Assembly (NCBI GenBank): GCA_030015575.1
Contig: CM057337.1
Location: forward strand, 290,494,044 to 290,558,043
Length of the DNA: 64,000 bases
Reading direction: 5' to 3'
Source of the DNA: Agapanthus africanus
Taxonomy: Eukaryota; Streptophyta; Magnoliopsida; Asparagales; Amaryllidaceae
The position numbers and the translations under genes are program-made. Shown here in pieces: positions 22,432 to 34,895 of the stretch; position 1 is the first letter of the stretch, and each line of letters starts with the position of its first letter. The notes beneath the pieces were generated by a model, which was not told the DNA's origin, made no database searches, and worked only from the letters and a program-made list of their open reading frames with translations.

Positions 22432-23938
22432 TACGGCGTGCCACATGTGAGGCGTTGGCTTGACCTTTCTACGGCTGGACCGTTGGTACTGAGGCACGAA
22501 CTGAATGTTGTTAGACTTATTTCATGTGTTGATCTATATCGGGAAAACTTGGGTGTTCGGATGTTCGATCGGAAAGTTTAACATTTTCTGTTTATCTGGA
22601 ATGGGATACAATAATTGGAATTCACAAGTAGTTATGAGATAACTGAATGAATGTTATAAACGTAGCACTTTAGTCTCACTTGATCGGTTGCCACGGAATT
22701 TTGATGTGATCAAAAGTCCGTCGCAATCACGTAGCGTACGCGGATACTCGCCAGGTAAACTTAATAGACAGCCTCGCTCCATAGCCCCGACCAAGTGACT
22801 GTAGGAGAACCCCGTCACCGAAAGCATCCGTTTGGGTGCTCGCGGCAGCGGTGTTCCGCCTTGGTGCACTTCGTCGACGGTATCGGGGGTGCGGCCGTCT
22901 ACTGATGTTTGCAACGAGCATTCGATCAGGATGTCAGGAATCTTGTTGAATTGCCCGACTTGATATTGAAAAGAGTTTTCGATAATGAGACTAAAATGCG
23001 GGGTTTATAATTGTTAGGCATGCGATGTCTAAAGAATTCATTTGGTCAGACATGCGATGTCTGAGGTGGTTGCGGATTCCAACTGTTGTAGTTTTACACT
23101 TTCTTTTCTGTGACCGTAAGTGTAATATATGATATCGCCGGTTTCGTTGCTATATGTCAACGACAATTGGGATGCGCATATTTACTTATGTTGATGACAT
23201 GTGATGTTATGTATTGCTGGATATGTTATATTGGATCGTCGTGTTTGAATAGCCGGGGGGGTTTATGTGAGATGAGTGTTTTTCATTTTTATTCATGTAA
23301 AAACTTGTATGTAATATTCTTTTATTTGGGGCGCTTACAGGTTGCGGAAGTTGTCACCCTTTGTATATTATTTACTTTTCCGCACTAGGATAGACCCAAG
23401 GAGGGGAGCACAAGTAACCGGGTTCTGGAGTCCAGTGGGAGACCAACTCGAGGAGTCTAGTCCGGGTCTCCTAACTCTAGAATTGGTAGGGTTGCTTGCC
23501 GCTCTCGTAGGGGTCTAGGGGTGTGGGTTTGGCTATTCATCACGACCGTGGAATCCGTGTTTTATACTGGCTGGTATTGAAAACACGGACGTCCTAGTAT
23601 ATCCAATATTTCATATGATTCTTCTGCTGCGATATCTGTGATGTGATCATGTGATGTTCTGTGATAGATACAGTATATAGTATATATGATATATTATATA
23701 GATGTTACTTATGTTTTACACCCGCACTAGCCCTGCCCCGCTCTGCCGTTAGTTACCTAACCTAACGGTGCACGAGGGGACATCGAGGCGAATGCGGATG
23801 GCATAAGTGTACGTCGTATTTATCTGTGATGTTTAGGTACTTGAATGATGGGACTTCATTAATGTGATTAATGAAATAAAAGAAACCTAAGATGTTGTAG
23901 AATCGAATTTCAAAATAAAACAGGTAGCTACAGTTCTT

Positions 23939-24174
23939 GCTTTGCACAGCGGTATATGTGATATATCCTGCACCTTATTCGATGAGGAAAGGACCGAGAT
24001 CCCTTCACCGGGAGTGACTCCTTTAGCAATAACTGGCAGATGCTACACACTCGGTTTGTCTTTTGATTGCTTTTAAGTGTTTTTTCTTTGCACAGTGATA
24101 TATATGATATATCCCGCACCTCATTCGACGAGGAAAGGACCGACGATCCCTTCACCGGGAGTGACTCCTTTAGC
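23939..24174 (+). repeat. Duplicated three-hairpin module of A
   Basis: Two copies (23939-24027, 24086-24174) of about 89 bp. Each has a GGTATAT/ATATATCC stem, a CCTYATTCGAYGAGG stem, and AAAGGA/TCCTTT enclosing TCCC-ttcacc-GGGA. In D, E and B copy 1 the outer stem is AAAGAG/CTCTTT instead, a double compensatory change. Confidence 0.8.
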
Positions 24175-24315
24175 AAAACTAGAAAAGCCTCAAAAGCACT
24201 CCATTTTAAAAATCATTTGATTCTACAACGATATCAAGTTCATTACGCAATAGGTTTTCAGAAAAACCTGTCGTAGCCCTCCGTCATTTCAGATAAGTCC
24301 TATTTAGTATTCGTG

Positions 24316-24525
24316 CTACGTTTGTTGACCTCCGTCAAGGCGTAGTGTGCGGTAGCTAACTAGTATTTATCTGCTTATGCATATGATGCAGATTGGATTA
24401 GGGTAGTCGTGCGGCCTTGTTGACCTCTGTCAAGGGTCGTGCGGGTGGGTTTAATTCGATCAAGAAATGACGAGTTGAACTTGACTAGTAGCCTATGGTT
24501 TGTTGACCTCCGTCAAGGTCATAGG
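24316..24525 (+). other. Triple stem-loop array of A
   Basis: Three stem-loops about 90 nt apart: 24316-24345 (CTACG/CGTAG outer stem), about 24409-24443, and 24492-24525 (CCTATG/CATAGG). Each has inner stem TTGAC/GTCAA and a tetraloop CTCC (CTCT in the middle one). Confidence 0.8.
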
Positions 24526-24959
24526 ACGCTAGGGGCAAAATATTATCGGGAATTTCAAGTGTTGAAATTTGCAATGAGATTGCATACCTTCTATGAGATA
24601 GTTGGATCCCGATACCCGCTGCGAGTAAGAGTTACTCCTGGGAGAGTTTTATACATTACAATTAGCCGATCAAGTAGGTGTCTAGAAAGGTGTTAACGAG
24701 GTTACGCCTCTGGGAAAACGAGGTTTACATTAATTAGGTTCGTGCGAAAGCACGGGGGACCTCCCTCAAAGTACCGACACTGGCCTGGCTGAAAGATTGG
24801 CGAACTTGTAGTGTGTAATTAATCCCGGCTAGTCTTTCCTTTTAGGGTTTGAAGGAAGATTTGATAAAAAGTAGTGGGAGCCATCCTGATTAGATAAAAT
24901 AATAACCAATCTATTCTTGCAAGAGCGCACGCTGAGTGTTTTCTTCTCTCTCTCTCCAG

Positions 24960-27754
24960 GTAGCGACCATATCACGTCTTAATCAAGATAATAATACGGA
25001 TTTTTGACCGAACCCGCTTGTTATACTGAGCTGGGGAACGTTGGTCCCGCTCCAACTTATAATTGTTATAAGACAGAGCAGGAAATAGGGGATTACCAGA
25101 ATTCCCGTGCCGCCCAAACGAAGAGAGTGCATGCTGATGCATCATCTTCGGGTATGTTCATTATACAGAACTGTTTCTCCGTATCCTCTACGTCCTGGGT
25201 ATGTGATACCAGATCAGGATCCCAGATATGTAATCTGTTACATAGGGCTACATAAAGGTAGAGAACTGAGAACGGGAGATAAGTTTCATGAGACAGAAAA
25301 CGGGGCAAGAGTTGCAGCCAAGTCTGTCGGTCACTGTCACCCTGTATTACCTATACATTGATTCTGAACGAATGTTATTAGATACCGAACCTGATATACC
25401 AAATCATATCACTCTCTTTGGTAGAAAAGAAAGGATATAATTTTGTATTGATGGATAATGTTTTGAACATTTCCTATATCAAAAGTTGATCGGTTCAGGC
25501 ACGTTATCTAAAAGCATTGATGTTCTAAATCAAACTACAGTTCATAGTATATGGAACACACACAAGAGGAAGAGTTCAGAAATGAACGGATTCTTCTTGA
25601 GGTATTGTAGACTAGGTCAGATCTATGCGACCCGACTGGCTGAAGTTACATTTAGATGTATATTTAAATCGGTTTGAATTTACATCTTGTGAAACTCGCC
25701 AGTCATGTCACAAAGATAAGATGACCAAAGCTCCGTTTATTGGAAACAGAGAAAGAGTTAGTGAACTCTTAGGATGATACATGTTGATGTATGTAGATCC
25801 CCAGTCTACATATGCCAAGACCGGTTCTTTATACTTCATTATATTCTCTGATAATCTCTCAAGATTCAGTCATATGTTCCTGTTGAAACATGAGTCCGAA
25901 CCTTTTGAGACATTCACAGAATATAAGCTAGAAGTAGAGAACCAAAATACGGGTATAAGTATTATGTCCTTTGATGTGATCAAGGAGGAGAATACTTGAG
26001 CACGGAATTTCTGGTCTTTTCTAAAGGAGAATGAGATTCTCTCTCGGCATTACTCCTCCGTATACACCATTGCACGATGGTATATCGGGATGGAGCAGAT
26101 ACACCCTATTTGATATGGTGTGCTCTATGATGAGTACTACTGAGTTACCTGTTTCCTTTTTGGGAGTTATGCGCTTGAGAAGCTGCATACCTATTGGATA
26201 GGGTTCCAATCAAATCAGTTGCCTACCATTTCATATGTGATATGATAAGGGAAGAGCCCATGTCTTAAACTAGTTAAGATTTGGGGTTGTCCGGCCTATG
26301 TCTAAAAACAAAATCCGGACAAGCTCGAGGCAAGGTCTGTAATGTAAAACTGGAAAGGTTCCAGCTATACAAACTACAGCAGATGATTTGATAGAGCCAA
26401 AGGATTCAGTAGATTCCAATGAACCTCAGCCTCTCCGCCGATCTAGTAGGGTTCCTCACCCACCTGAGAGATACTTCGGTTTCTCTATGACAGTGGGAGC
26501 GAGGATTGCATCATGAGATGATGACCCAACTAGTTTCGAGCTGGCCATCAGGAGTAAGACTCTGTAAGAATGGCTGGATGTTTATCGATCTGAGATGGAA
26601 TCCTTATACACCAACAAAGTATGGACTTTGGTTGCTATATCTGAAGGGTTAAATCCCCATCAGGAGCAAGTATATCTTGAGAAGATTACTTGGTGTACAT
26701 GGAAAAGTTGAGACTTTCAAAGCTAGACTTGTTAATGGTTTTCGTCATCAACCAGGTATGGATAATGATGAAACCTTTTCAAGTAGCTATGCTTAAGTCC
26801 ATCCAGATCATACTTGTCACAGCTACATACCATGACTACGATATCTGGTGGTTGGGTGTCTTGACTGCTTTTCTAAATGATGATTTAGAAGAGAGCGTCT
26901 ATAAGTACACAGCCAGAGGGCTTCGTAGACAGTGGGAGCAGCGGAAACGTGTGCAAGATGCTTTATAGGATAAAGCAGGCATCGCGGAGTTGGAACATCT
27001 GTTTTGATGGATTAGTCAAAGAGTTTGATATCATCAAAATGGTAGATGAACCTTGTATAAACAAAAGGGTAGTAGGGAGTATGGTAGTGATCCTCGTAGA
27101 GTACGTGGATGACATACTCTTGATAAGAAAAGAGTTTCTTATGCTACGCTCGGTCAATCTCCGCTTATCACTAGGATTCTCCATATAGGATCAAAGTGAT
27201 ACCTACTAAATCCTGGATTTTGGATCTATGAAATAGATTTAACTGGATGTTAGGATTCTCACTAGTTGTAATGAGATGGTATCAATCGATCCTGGGGAGA
27301 ATCACTGGAAATGTTCCAGGGTGATAAAGACGACTGAGTGTCAGTCACAGGCATTGTCTCTACCCTAAGCAAAGGGACGGTATGTTGGAAGAGTTCCAAG
27401 CTAGATACCGTGACATACTAGACGATAAAGGCAGGATACATCGCTACTTAAGATGCTACCAAAGAGGCTGTTTGGGTGTATATTGGTTCATGAGATGAAC
27501 TATGTTCCTCCCATTGTGTGACAATGGAGTTGTGGCTTATGCTAAGGAACGCAGGTCCCATCAGTGATCCAGACATATTCTAAGGCAGTATCACCTGATC
27601 ATGGAGATAGTTGATCTCCAGGGAGATCGAGGTTAGGAGAGTAGACTCAGAGGACAACACAGCGGATCCACTCACAAAGGCCTGTTCCCAGAGAGAGACT
27701 TTTATGGGATGGTTGAGTATGAGATACTGCAACCACTGCTATCAGATGGCCCTA
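24960..27754 (+). pseudogene. Decayed copia pol of A
   Basis: Remains of protease, integrase, RT and RNase H in the order of element E, but broken by many stops and shifts. Protease: SWVCDTRSGS near 25193-25224, where E has WVLDTGSRS, so the active-site Gly is replaced. Integrase pieces at 25486-25677 and 25781-25999 keep the LYFIIFSDNLSRFSH region; the catalytic Asp and Glu motifs are eroded. RT at 26690-27188 retains YVDD at 27102-27113 and KQASRSWNICFD. RNase H lies at 27340-27750 with DNTADPLTKA still readable. Sequence is also missing around 27190-27300. No product can be made. The decay far exceeds the LTR divergence of the same element. Confidence 0.85.
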
Positions 27755-27769
27755 GTGCAAGTGGGAGAT
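27755..27769 (+). other. Polypurine tract of A
   Basis: GTGCAAGTGGGAGAT directly before TGTTAG of the 3' LTR. Intact despite pol decay. Confidence 0.9.
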
Positions 27770-28364
27770 TGTTAGTTATATGTATGCCCTAGAGGCCATT
27801 ACTATACATAGGATGTATATTGTAGTGGATGCTTGGACATATATAGGGAGGACTTTCTTGCTCGACATGATAGTATGCTATCTGGTTGCTCTTTACCTTA
27901 ACGTGTACACTGATTGTCTCTCTGTTATATGTTGGTAAAGCCCTTAGGATGTGTGCTTGACTACCTGGACTATGATGCGGATCATACTAGTGGGGACAAG
28001 ATAGTCTATAAGTACATCCTTCAAAGTCCCTAGTCGTGGGTGTATCGAGACGGGGCATCGATATACCAGAGTAGACTAGCGTATACCTTCTCGACCCATA
28101 CAGATGGGCGATGGTTGATCCCATATCCATCGGTGTTTGACATCAAAGATGATATACGGTGTGCTCAGTAGAGACTGGGTACACTGGACGGACTCGCCGG
28201 GAACTCCCAGATGGTATTATACCTCACGTCAGATGGCAGTTCTCTGGTGACACTGGTACAGAGTAGTCTGTTGACCCGAGATCGTCATAGAGTCTTGTGT
28301 GGTTCCCACTGTGCTTTGATTTCCATCTTACCACGTCCAAGAGGGCATGCAAAACGGTGGTTTT
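27770..28364 (+). repeat. 3' LTR of A, left part
   Basis: Collinear with 19599-20195 of the 5' LTR; stops at …GGTGGTTTT where B begins. Resumes at 38571. Confidence 0.93.
28360..28364. repeat. Target site duplication of B, left
   Basis: GTTTT, identical to 38566-38570. Confidence 0.92.
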
Positions 28365-30607
28365 TGTAAGTGCACGGCGGCGCCCCGGCCGTCAATCCGA
28401 CGCCGGAATGCGGAAACGGTGAATAACTTAAATTTTGCGGACTTTGTAAACCGGCACCACCGCGCACTAAACTCCGGATCGTAACTATTAACAAGTCTAA
28501 GCTAACTAGAAGATGGGTTAGAGATATACCGACGATCCAAGTCCTCCGGTCTTCTCGTCATGGTCCCGATCTCCTGCGGAATGTTCCGTCTCCTCCTCGT
28601 CGCCGGAAGTGCACCACGTCGCCTACATCGTTTACGGGCTCCCACCTCAATGCCGAGGCAACTCGGGCACGAAGCCGGCTACTCGACGTGCCCAAGATTC
28701 GCTGTAGAATGTGTAGTAGAACTTGTGTCTCTTTTTGGGGTAGTGGAGGTTGCCATTGGTGAAGGAAAAGAGAGCTTGAAGAGAGGTGAGAAAAATGGAG
28801 CATACTCAAGAAGGAATGTATCATATTTTTCTCCACACATCAAAAAAAATGAATCCCATTCCCTCTCTTGGAATGGCCGGCCCACACCCCCTTTTGTGTG
28901 ATTGGAGAGAGAAAAAGAGAGCAAGGTCAAGGGGTGGGTGGAAGCAATGATGCAAGAGGGCATCAAGAAAGAATATGATCACAAGCAAAAACCACACACA
29001 ACCACAACCATCATCAACAACCATGATGCTAACAAAGTCAAGCCATCATGAAGTATGAAGTCAAGCAAGTCAAAGGAGGGTGCTATCATGATACAACAAA
29101 ATGCAAAGACCCCCTTCCACAAATGCCTATTTGCAACAATGCAAATAAGCCCTCCTCCACCAATCTTCGGCCAATGAACGGAACAATGGAAATCGGCCGA
29201 AACGGAAAGCAAACTGGCAACTCCAAAAACTGGTCCCGTAATAAATTACAGGAAAACCCCGATACTGTGCATACACACCCGCATTTGTATTCCGACCGAA
29301 ATACAAATGCAATGAGACAAAATCTACACTGTACTATACTAGGATCCGGCTTATACCAAAGCCGGCCAGTAATATCCGTTCGATCCTGATCCGTGCAATA
29401 CCGCACGTATGTGATCGAACCCTGCCATATAACCATACGGCCTATAGTACAAACTGTCCGATCCTGATCCGTGCAATACCGCACGTATCTGATCGGACCT
29501 TGCCATATCTCCATACGGCCTCTACAACCTTTCGCCCGAAAGCTGAGTAACTGTAAATGTGGTGGACTCTAAAGACTCGTCAATACTATGGCTGTGGATT
29601 TAACCACTAGCACGTCAGAGGTATATGCCAATACGTGACGGGCCACCAGCTATTGACAAAAAGGGACGTCGATGAGGAAGCTCACCCCGACACCCAACTG
29701 AGCCTGTCAGTGACAATATCCGTGCAGTCCGGTCCGTTCGTCTATGAGCATCGCATGGCGGGCCTAGGGGGTTGGTAAAAGTCAGACCCCCAAAAGCGGT
29801 ACAAGTCGTGTCGGAGTGTAGCCCAGAACACCCTGAGATACTACTGGAATACCTACCAGTAAATCTCCTTGCCTCGGCCGAGGGCTTCGTGTAATGGCTC
29901 TCCTAGACACAGCACGACCTCACCCCCAATACCGGGAGAGACGAACCCCTGAAGATACGCTCACTGCCTCCATGTGGCTCGGGACTGCACCCAACTAAAA
30001 CCTGTTTGCACGACTCCTTTGAGCCGTGGTAGGGTAGTAATCAAAGTACAGTGGGAACTCACACGAGACAAATGACGATCCCCAGGTCGATGAACTAACC
30101 TGCACACATGTCACCAGGGAACTGCCATCTGACGTCTGGTATATGACCAACTAGCATGTTCCCGGCGAGTCCTGTCCGGTGTACTCATAACCCAATGAGC
30201 ACCTGTATACATTTTAGGTGATCCAACTGACACCAGTGGCTTGTGAGACCGGCCACCACCCCTCGTCGGGGTCTCGACTGTATACACTAGTCTACTAATG
30301 GAGTATCGATGCCCAGTCTCGAAACTCCCACGACTAGGGACCTTTTAAGGATATGCTTGTAGACCCCCAGCTCCTACTTATATGATCGCCCTCATACTGC
30401 TGGTGGTCAAGCAAGAATCCTAGGGGCTCTATCAACGTGTAATAGCGACGTGTCATGTCACCTAAAACAGTACACGATGATAAAGGTAAACCAGATAGCA
30501 TACTATCATCTCGAGTAAGACTGTCCTACCGGGATAGGTCCTCCCTCAATCATTACAATCACGTACCTGTGACCTAATAATTGACTCTGAGGGCACTATC
30601 TCCAACA
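28365..30607 (-). repeat. 3' LTR of B
   Basis: Plus strand TGTAAGTGCACGG…CTCCAACA. It shares the palindrome slot with the other copia LTRs, but as CCTCGGCCGAGG (29872-29883). The open frames of 113 and 142 codons also occur in the other LTR and resemble nothing known; they are taken as chance. Confidence 0.94.
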
Positions 30608-30622
30608 ATCTCCCACTTGCAC
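30608..30622 (-). other. Polypurine tract of B
   Basis: Sense GTGCAAGTGGGAGAT, intact and identical to that of A. Confidence 0.9.
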
Positions 30623-33600
30623 TCAAGGCTAATTATTGCGATGTCGCATACTCACAGCCCGTGTGATACCGAACATCCAACTCCTCTACTAGTCAGTCTC
30701 ACAAAGCTCGTTTGCGGAACTTTTGCGTTCGAGGAATAGCCTCAGTGAGTGGATCCGCTTTGCTGTTTCTTTCTTTGTCTCTCTATATCTCAAGATCGCG
30801 GAGAAACCCATCTCCCGAAATGAGCAATACCTGTCTTAGAATGTGCCTGGATGTCTGATGGGACATAGCTCATAAATGAACTCCAAATCCAAACTTCTTA
30901 GACTGTATCGTCAACTGAACTTAATCAGTATCCTGCGCCATGCCTCCCTCAGTATTGCCCTGGACCACCTGTCCAAAATACTGCCCCTCATCAGAAGGAA
31001 AACTATAGCTCTGACAACCTCCTTGTCGTCCATGTCACCTTGGAAGCCTGGAATGATAACTGTCTCCTGAATGAGGCTGTCGTTATCATATCCCTAGAAC
31101 ATCCACTTATGTTCTAAAACTGCTTCCGACTGTTTTTCCAGGATTGGATTAATGTCAACTTATTGCATCTAGTGCAAGAACAACATCTGGTGGTACTTGA
31201 CATCTCATGATTGACTCAATTGCCTAAGCAAGTGCTCTGCCAATCATGCACGTCCCTCTCCCCTTTAGTCTGTAAGACACCTTTAGAGAGGGTGACTCCA
31301 TTACCTGTAGGTACACTACCGTGCCAGGAGTCGTCCATCCTAAATACTCTTAGAATGCTGTCAAGTACCCTGATTGGGAAACCACCCAAATCTGGATCTA
31401 AAACCATAGATCTAGTAACCAGTATGTCTGATATAAAATCCATTTCCTTTGTGGAGAAACAATTGTGTGACGACCAAAGTATAACCGATCGTAGTGTAGG
31501 AGTTTCTTTTCCTACTCTGTGTATATCATCCAAATACCAGGATATCACACCCTACTACCTTCTCAACAGATCCATCCCCTATTCTGATGAAGTCAAACCC
31601 ATGACTATCACGTCAGAAATAGATGATCTATCTCCGCTACATCTGCTTTAGTCTATAAATAGACATAAGCTACTTATCCACCAATGCTTCCGCTGCTCCC
31701 ACTGACTACGACAACCCTCTGGCAGAGTCATATAGACGTACACTTCTAAAACTAGTTTAGAACGACTCTATACTCATCCTCCCGCCGGGTCTCGCAGCCT
31801 GGAACAACAGCAATGGTAATTGTGGGTAAACAAGAACTTCCCTGTCACCGTCCTCGAGGCTACCGTAGTGCCTCTCGGGTGCCTGAAGTTACCCACCTTA
31901 TCTGCGGAGTGGCCAATGGAATGTCAATCCAGATTGAATCTTTAGGTTCCTTATCAAATCTTCAGTAATCGTTTGTGGTTCCGGAATCACTTCCAGTTCT
32001 ACCATACTCCCACTACCGTTTTCTGAAAAAATCCATTTTTAATAAAACTGTGGCGAGTCTAGAACAATATTGCTATTGTTCATCCAGATGGTAGAAAATC
32101 AACCCGCATCATAGCCTGGGTCAACCCACAAACAGCCATTACAGAAACGTGCCTTGAGTTGTCCAGTGTCTGGTTTTAAGCATAAACCGGACAACTCCCC
32201 GTACCTTAACAATGTTAAGATTTGAACTGTTCTATATCCAATATAGAAACAGAGGCACTGATTTAATTGAACCAGATTCAAATCATGCAGCTGTCCCCAG
32301 CGCATGTCAACTAAATGGAAGGAGGCCGATCAGCGTTACTCAACTTAGGAGTGCTTCCAATTATGAGTAACTTGAAAGAGAAGCAAGATCTCTTAGTCAA
32401 CTGAATACCATACACAAGTATCTACATCTTCGATCACCTTGAAGAATCCCGATACTTGCTACACCTGGTTCTCTACTCTATTCAAATACCTATAACTTCT
32501 CCAAATTCGGACCCTGTGTTTCCACGAAACACCTGTCTAAAAAATAGAGGAGTCATAAGTAAACTGAATATAGTACGAGGACCATCCCCTCTGTCCTGAT
32601 GGACCCTGGACAACATACAATACTCTGTACAAGTCCCTTGAGTCTGATAACTCATTTACTGTGTGTCGTAGGTTGAAAACTGTACTTATGGTTAAGAAGA
32701 ATTACACCGCTGTTTAATGCTCCTTACCTAACCATCCACTGATATAGGTAAATGTCATAGACATAATTTCAGAAAGGTATATCTCACTCTATGAAAATAG
32801 ACGTACAGATATATCAGTTTGAAATTGGTGCATAACAGCGGATATTCAAAACCAAATATTTGCCGACCGGCAAACAGCCCAGGTGATTTCCTCAAATATC
32901 ACTGATTACAACGAATCCCGATATAATGAGGATGATCACCCAATTCCCAATAACTTACTCCCACTCATCATCTGTAAAACCATACAGATGTGAGAATCGT
33001 ACCTGGTAAATACATACCCTGGAGTAAGTATCTAATCGGGAAATCAGTTTTCCTTTAACATTACACAGTGAAACTGAAACATTGAAATGTTCCGATGGGG
33101 TATCCCGGTATTCCTAGTAATGCCTCTTCCAGATTCACGACTGTAACCGTATAGTTCTTTGCCACCTCTCCAAGTCCCTTCATATGTCTTTAGTCTTTAC
33201 CTTCTGCACACCCTTTTAGGCCAAATGGTTTTCTTCCTTCCCTACCGTTCGGCACCAGCCTATGGTTTGGAAGAAGACTATCCAATAAGCATAATGGGTG
33301 TACTGTCCCAATCCTAGGAACACTCGCAATGCGAGAGAAGGTGAAGATAAAAGACACCCGAATAAACCTTATTCCTATTTCTCCTGAACCAGAATCCATC
33401 CCTGAACTGGAACCAGTTCCATTCGAGTTCGTATATAACCATACGATGGAGTATCCAAATAAACTATGGATCTTCGTAGTGATACGGAGTGTCCTGGAGA
33501 AATGCAAAGGTGATGTGGGAGTGGTAACGAAATATTTGGTTTGGTCGTGAATATCTGTTGCAATTTACTTTGCCCTCTTACTAATCCCTTGCTGTGTCTG

Positions 33601-34022
33601 AACTTAATACCTTCTGCACACCATCGTTATGCTAATTGGTTTTCTTCATTCCCTACCGGTCGGCACCAGCCTAAGGTTTGGAAGAAGACAATCCAATTTG
33701 CGTAATAGGTGTACTACCCCTAAACCAAGGAGTACTCGTAACCTGAGAGAGGGTAAAAGGAAAAGACAACTGAATAATCCTATCCGTTTTCTCCAGAACC
33801 GGAAACCATCCTCGAATAAATTCTTTCGAGTTCGTATCTAACCATACGATGGTTTTGTCCAATGGAAGTGGACGTTCGTAGTAAAACGGGGTGTCCTGGA
33901 GAAAAGGGTAAAAGTAGGAGTGGCAATGAGGTTTGCAACTCTGACAATCCAAAAGCCGGTGTTTAAGAAGGTTCGGTCAACTTGGTCACTGAGTCAAAGT
34001 CTTAGGGTCGGGTCAATGGTCG
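30623..34022 (-). pseudogene. Severely decayed copia pol of B
   Basis: Only scattered similarity to pol remains. At 31216-31548 the RT core can be followed in one frame: YLDDI (YVDD in E) near 31525-31536, then RVFRMDDSW and NGVTLSKG, matching E's RFSMEES and SGLTLSKE. Near 31690-31740 an out-of-frame match to the MTQPEGFVDSG region is readable. RNase H next to the polypurine tract is barely recognisable. From about 32040 to 33960 the integrase/protease part is largely unrecognisable and carries a 410-bp tandem duplication (33199-33955). The gene starts after a CT-rich tract ending CAG (34023-34025). No protein can be made. Confidence 0.75.
33199..33955 (-). repeat. Diverged 410-bp tandem duplication in B
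   Basis: Copies begin at 33199 and 33609 with ACCTTCTGCACACC. They share CCCTACCG-TCGGCACCAGCC, TTCGAGTTCGTAT-TAACCA and GTGTCCTGGAGAAA. Both carry many differences, so the duplication predates the last transposition. Confidence 0.75.
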
Positions 34023-34322
34023 CTGCCAAAGAGAGAGAGAAAAGAAACACTCAGCGTGCACTCTAACCTAGATCAGAATGGTTACCAATTTATCTAATCT
34101 GGAAACCTCCCACTGTACCTCAAATTCTCCTCCAAACCTGAAAGAAGAATTAGTCGGGGTCACCCGAGGAGTAAACCAACTCATCAGTGGGAATCGGGAT
34201 CCAACTCTCATCGTATGATAACGTGACGGAATCCGCTCATGGTATCACACTCCAGAAGGTATGCGCATATCTGGCAAGTTTCAGTACTTTTGAAACTCCC
34301 GATGTGATTTCTGCCCCATGCT

Positions 34323-34532
34323 CTTATGACCTTGACTTTGGCCAACAAATCATAAGTCACATGTCAAGTTCTGCCCGTCATTCTCCAGGTTAATTTGAAT
34401 CCACCCGTACATACCCTTGACTTTGGCCAACAAGGCAGTACGACTGTTCCAAACCAACGCATCTATCTATGCTGCATATGAATAACCAACAGCTACCAAA
34501 CACTGTGCCTTGACTTTGGCCAACAAACACAG
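34323..34532 (-). other. Triple stem-loop array of B
   Basis: Inner stem TTGGC/GTCAA in sense (one G-U) with tetraloop CAAA in all three copies. Outer stems: CTGTG/CACAG (34503-34532), CGTAC/GTACG (34406-34442) and CTTATGA/TCATAAG (34323-34356). CTGTG/CACAG replaces A's CTACG/CGTAG by paired changes. Confidence 0.8.
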
Positions 34533-34666
34533 CTTGAATACTATTGACTACCCATATGAAACGACGGAGGGCTACGAATGGTTTCTGGCGAAAACCTTTA
34601 ACGTAATGAACTTGATATCGTTGAAGGAACGGATAGCTTTTTAGAAATATAGTGACGACAACTTCC

Positions 34667-34895
34667 GCTAAAGAGGTCACTCCCGGTGAAGGGATCTCGG
34701 CTCTTTCCCCGTAGAATGGGGTGCAGGATATTCCAACTGAATACCACGGTGCAAAGCAAAAGTAATCGGCTATAGTGAAGTTAATGCCCTGACGCAAACT
34801 TATCGTCCAAGGGGTCACTCCCGGTGAAGGGATCTCGGCCCTTGCCTCGTCGACTGAGGAGCAGGATATTCTAAATGAATACCGCGATGCAAAAC
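34667..34895 (-). repeat. Duplicated three-hairpin module of B
   Basis: Copies at 34667-34757 (outer stem AAAGAG/CTCTTT) and 34807-34895 (CAAGGG/CCCTTG at 34808-34813 and 34839-34844). The neighbouring stems change together too: CCCC…GGGG and CCTC…GAGG. Confidence 0.8.

Larger units (their letters stand above)
21825..24959 (+). other. Structured untranslated leader of A
   Basis: 3.1 kb between the primer-binding site and protease. No sense-strand frame exceeds about 92 codons and no CCHC zinc knuckle is visible, so gag is missing. In order: GC-rich hairpin (22011-22057), UUCG-loop hairpin (22402-22431), CCGTTAG…CTAACGG stem (23746-23768), two three-hairpin modules (23939-24027, 24086-24174), three stem-loops (24316-24525), a GAGTAA-GAG-TTACTC hairpin near 24620, and a CT-rich tract ending CAG at 24959 like a 3' splice site. 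The order is the same in B, D and E. Confidence 0.75.

Noticed and set aside
24316-24525. Regularly spaced repeats that might suggest a CRISPR array
   Set aside because: Only three units, in a plant retrotransposon leader, with the variable part in the loop and outer stems; no cas genes.
28560-28901. 113-codon frame, and the 142-codon frame at 29086-29514, present twice (also near 36518 and 37044)
   Set aside because: Both lie in the B LTRs and are duplicated only because the LTR is. No similarity to known proteins and not open in other LTRs.
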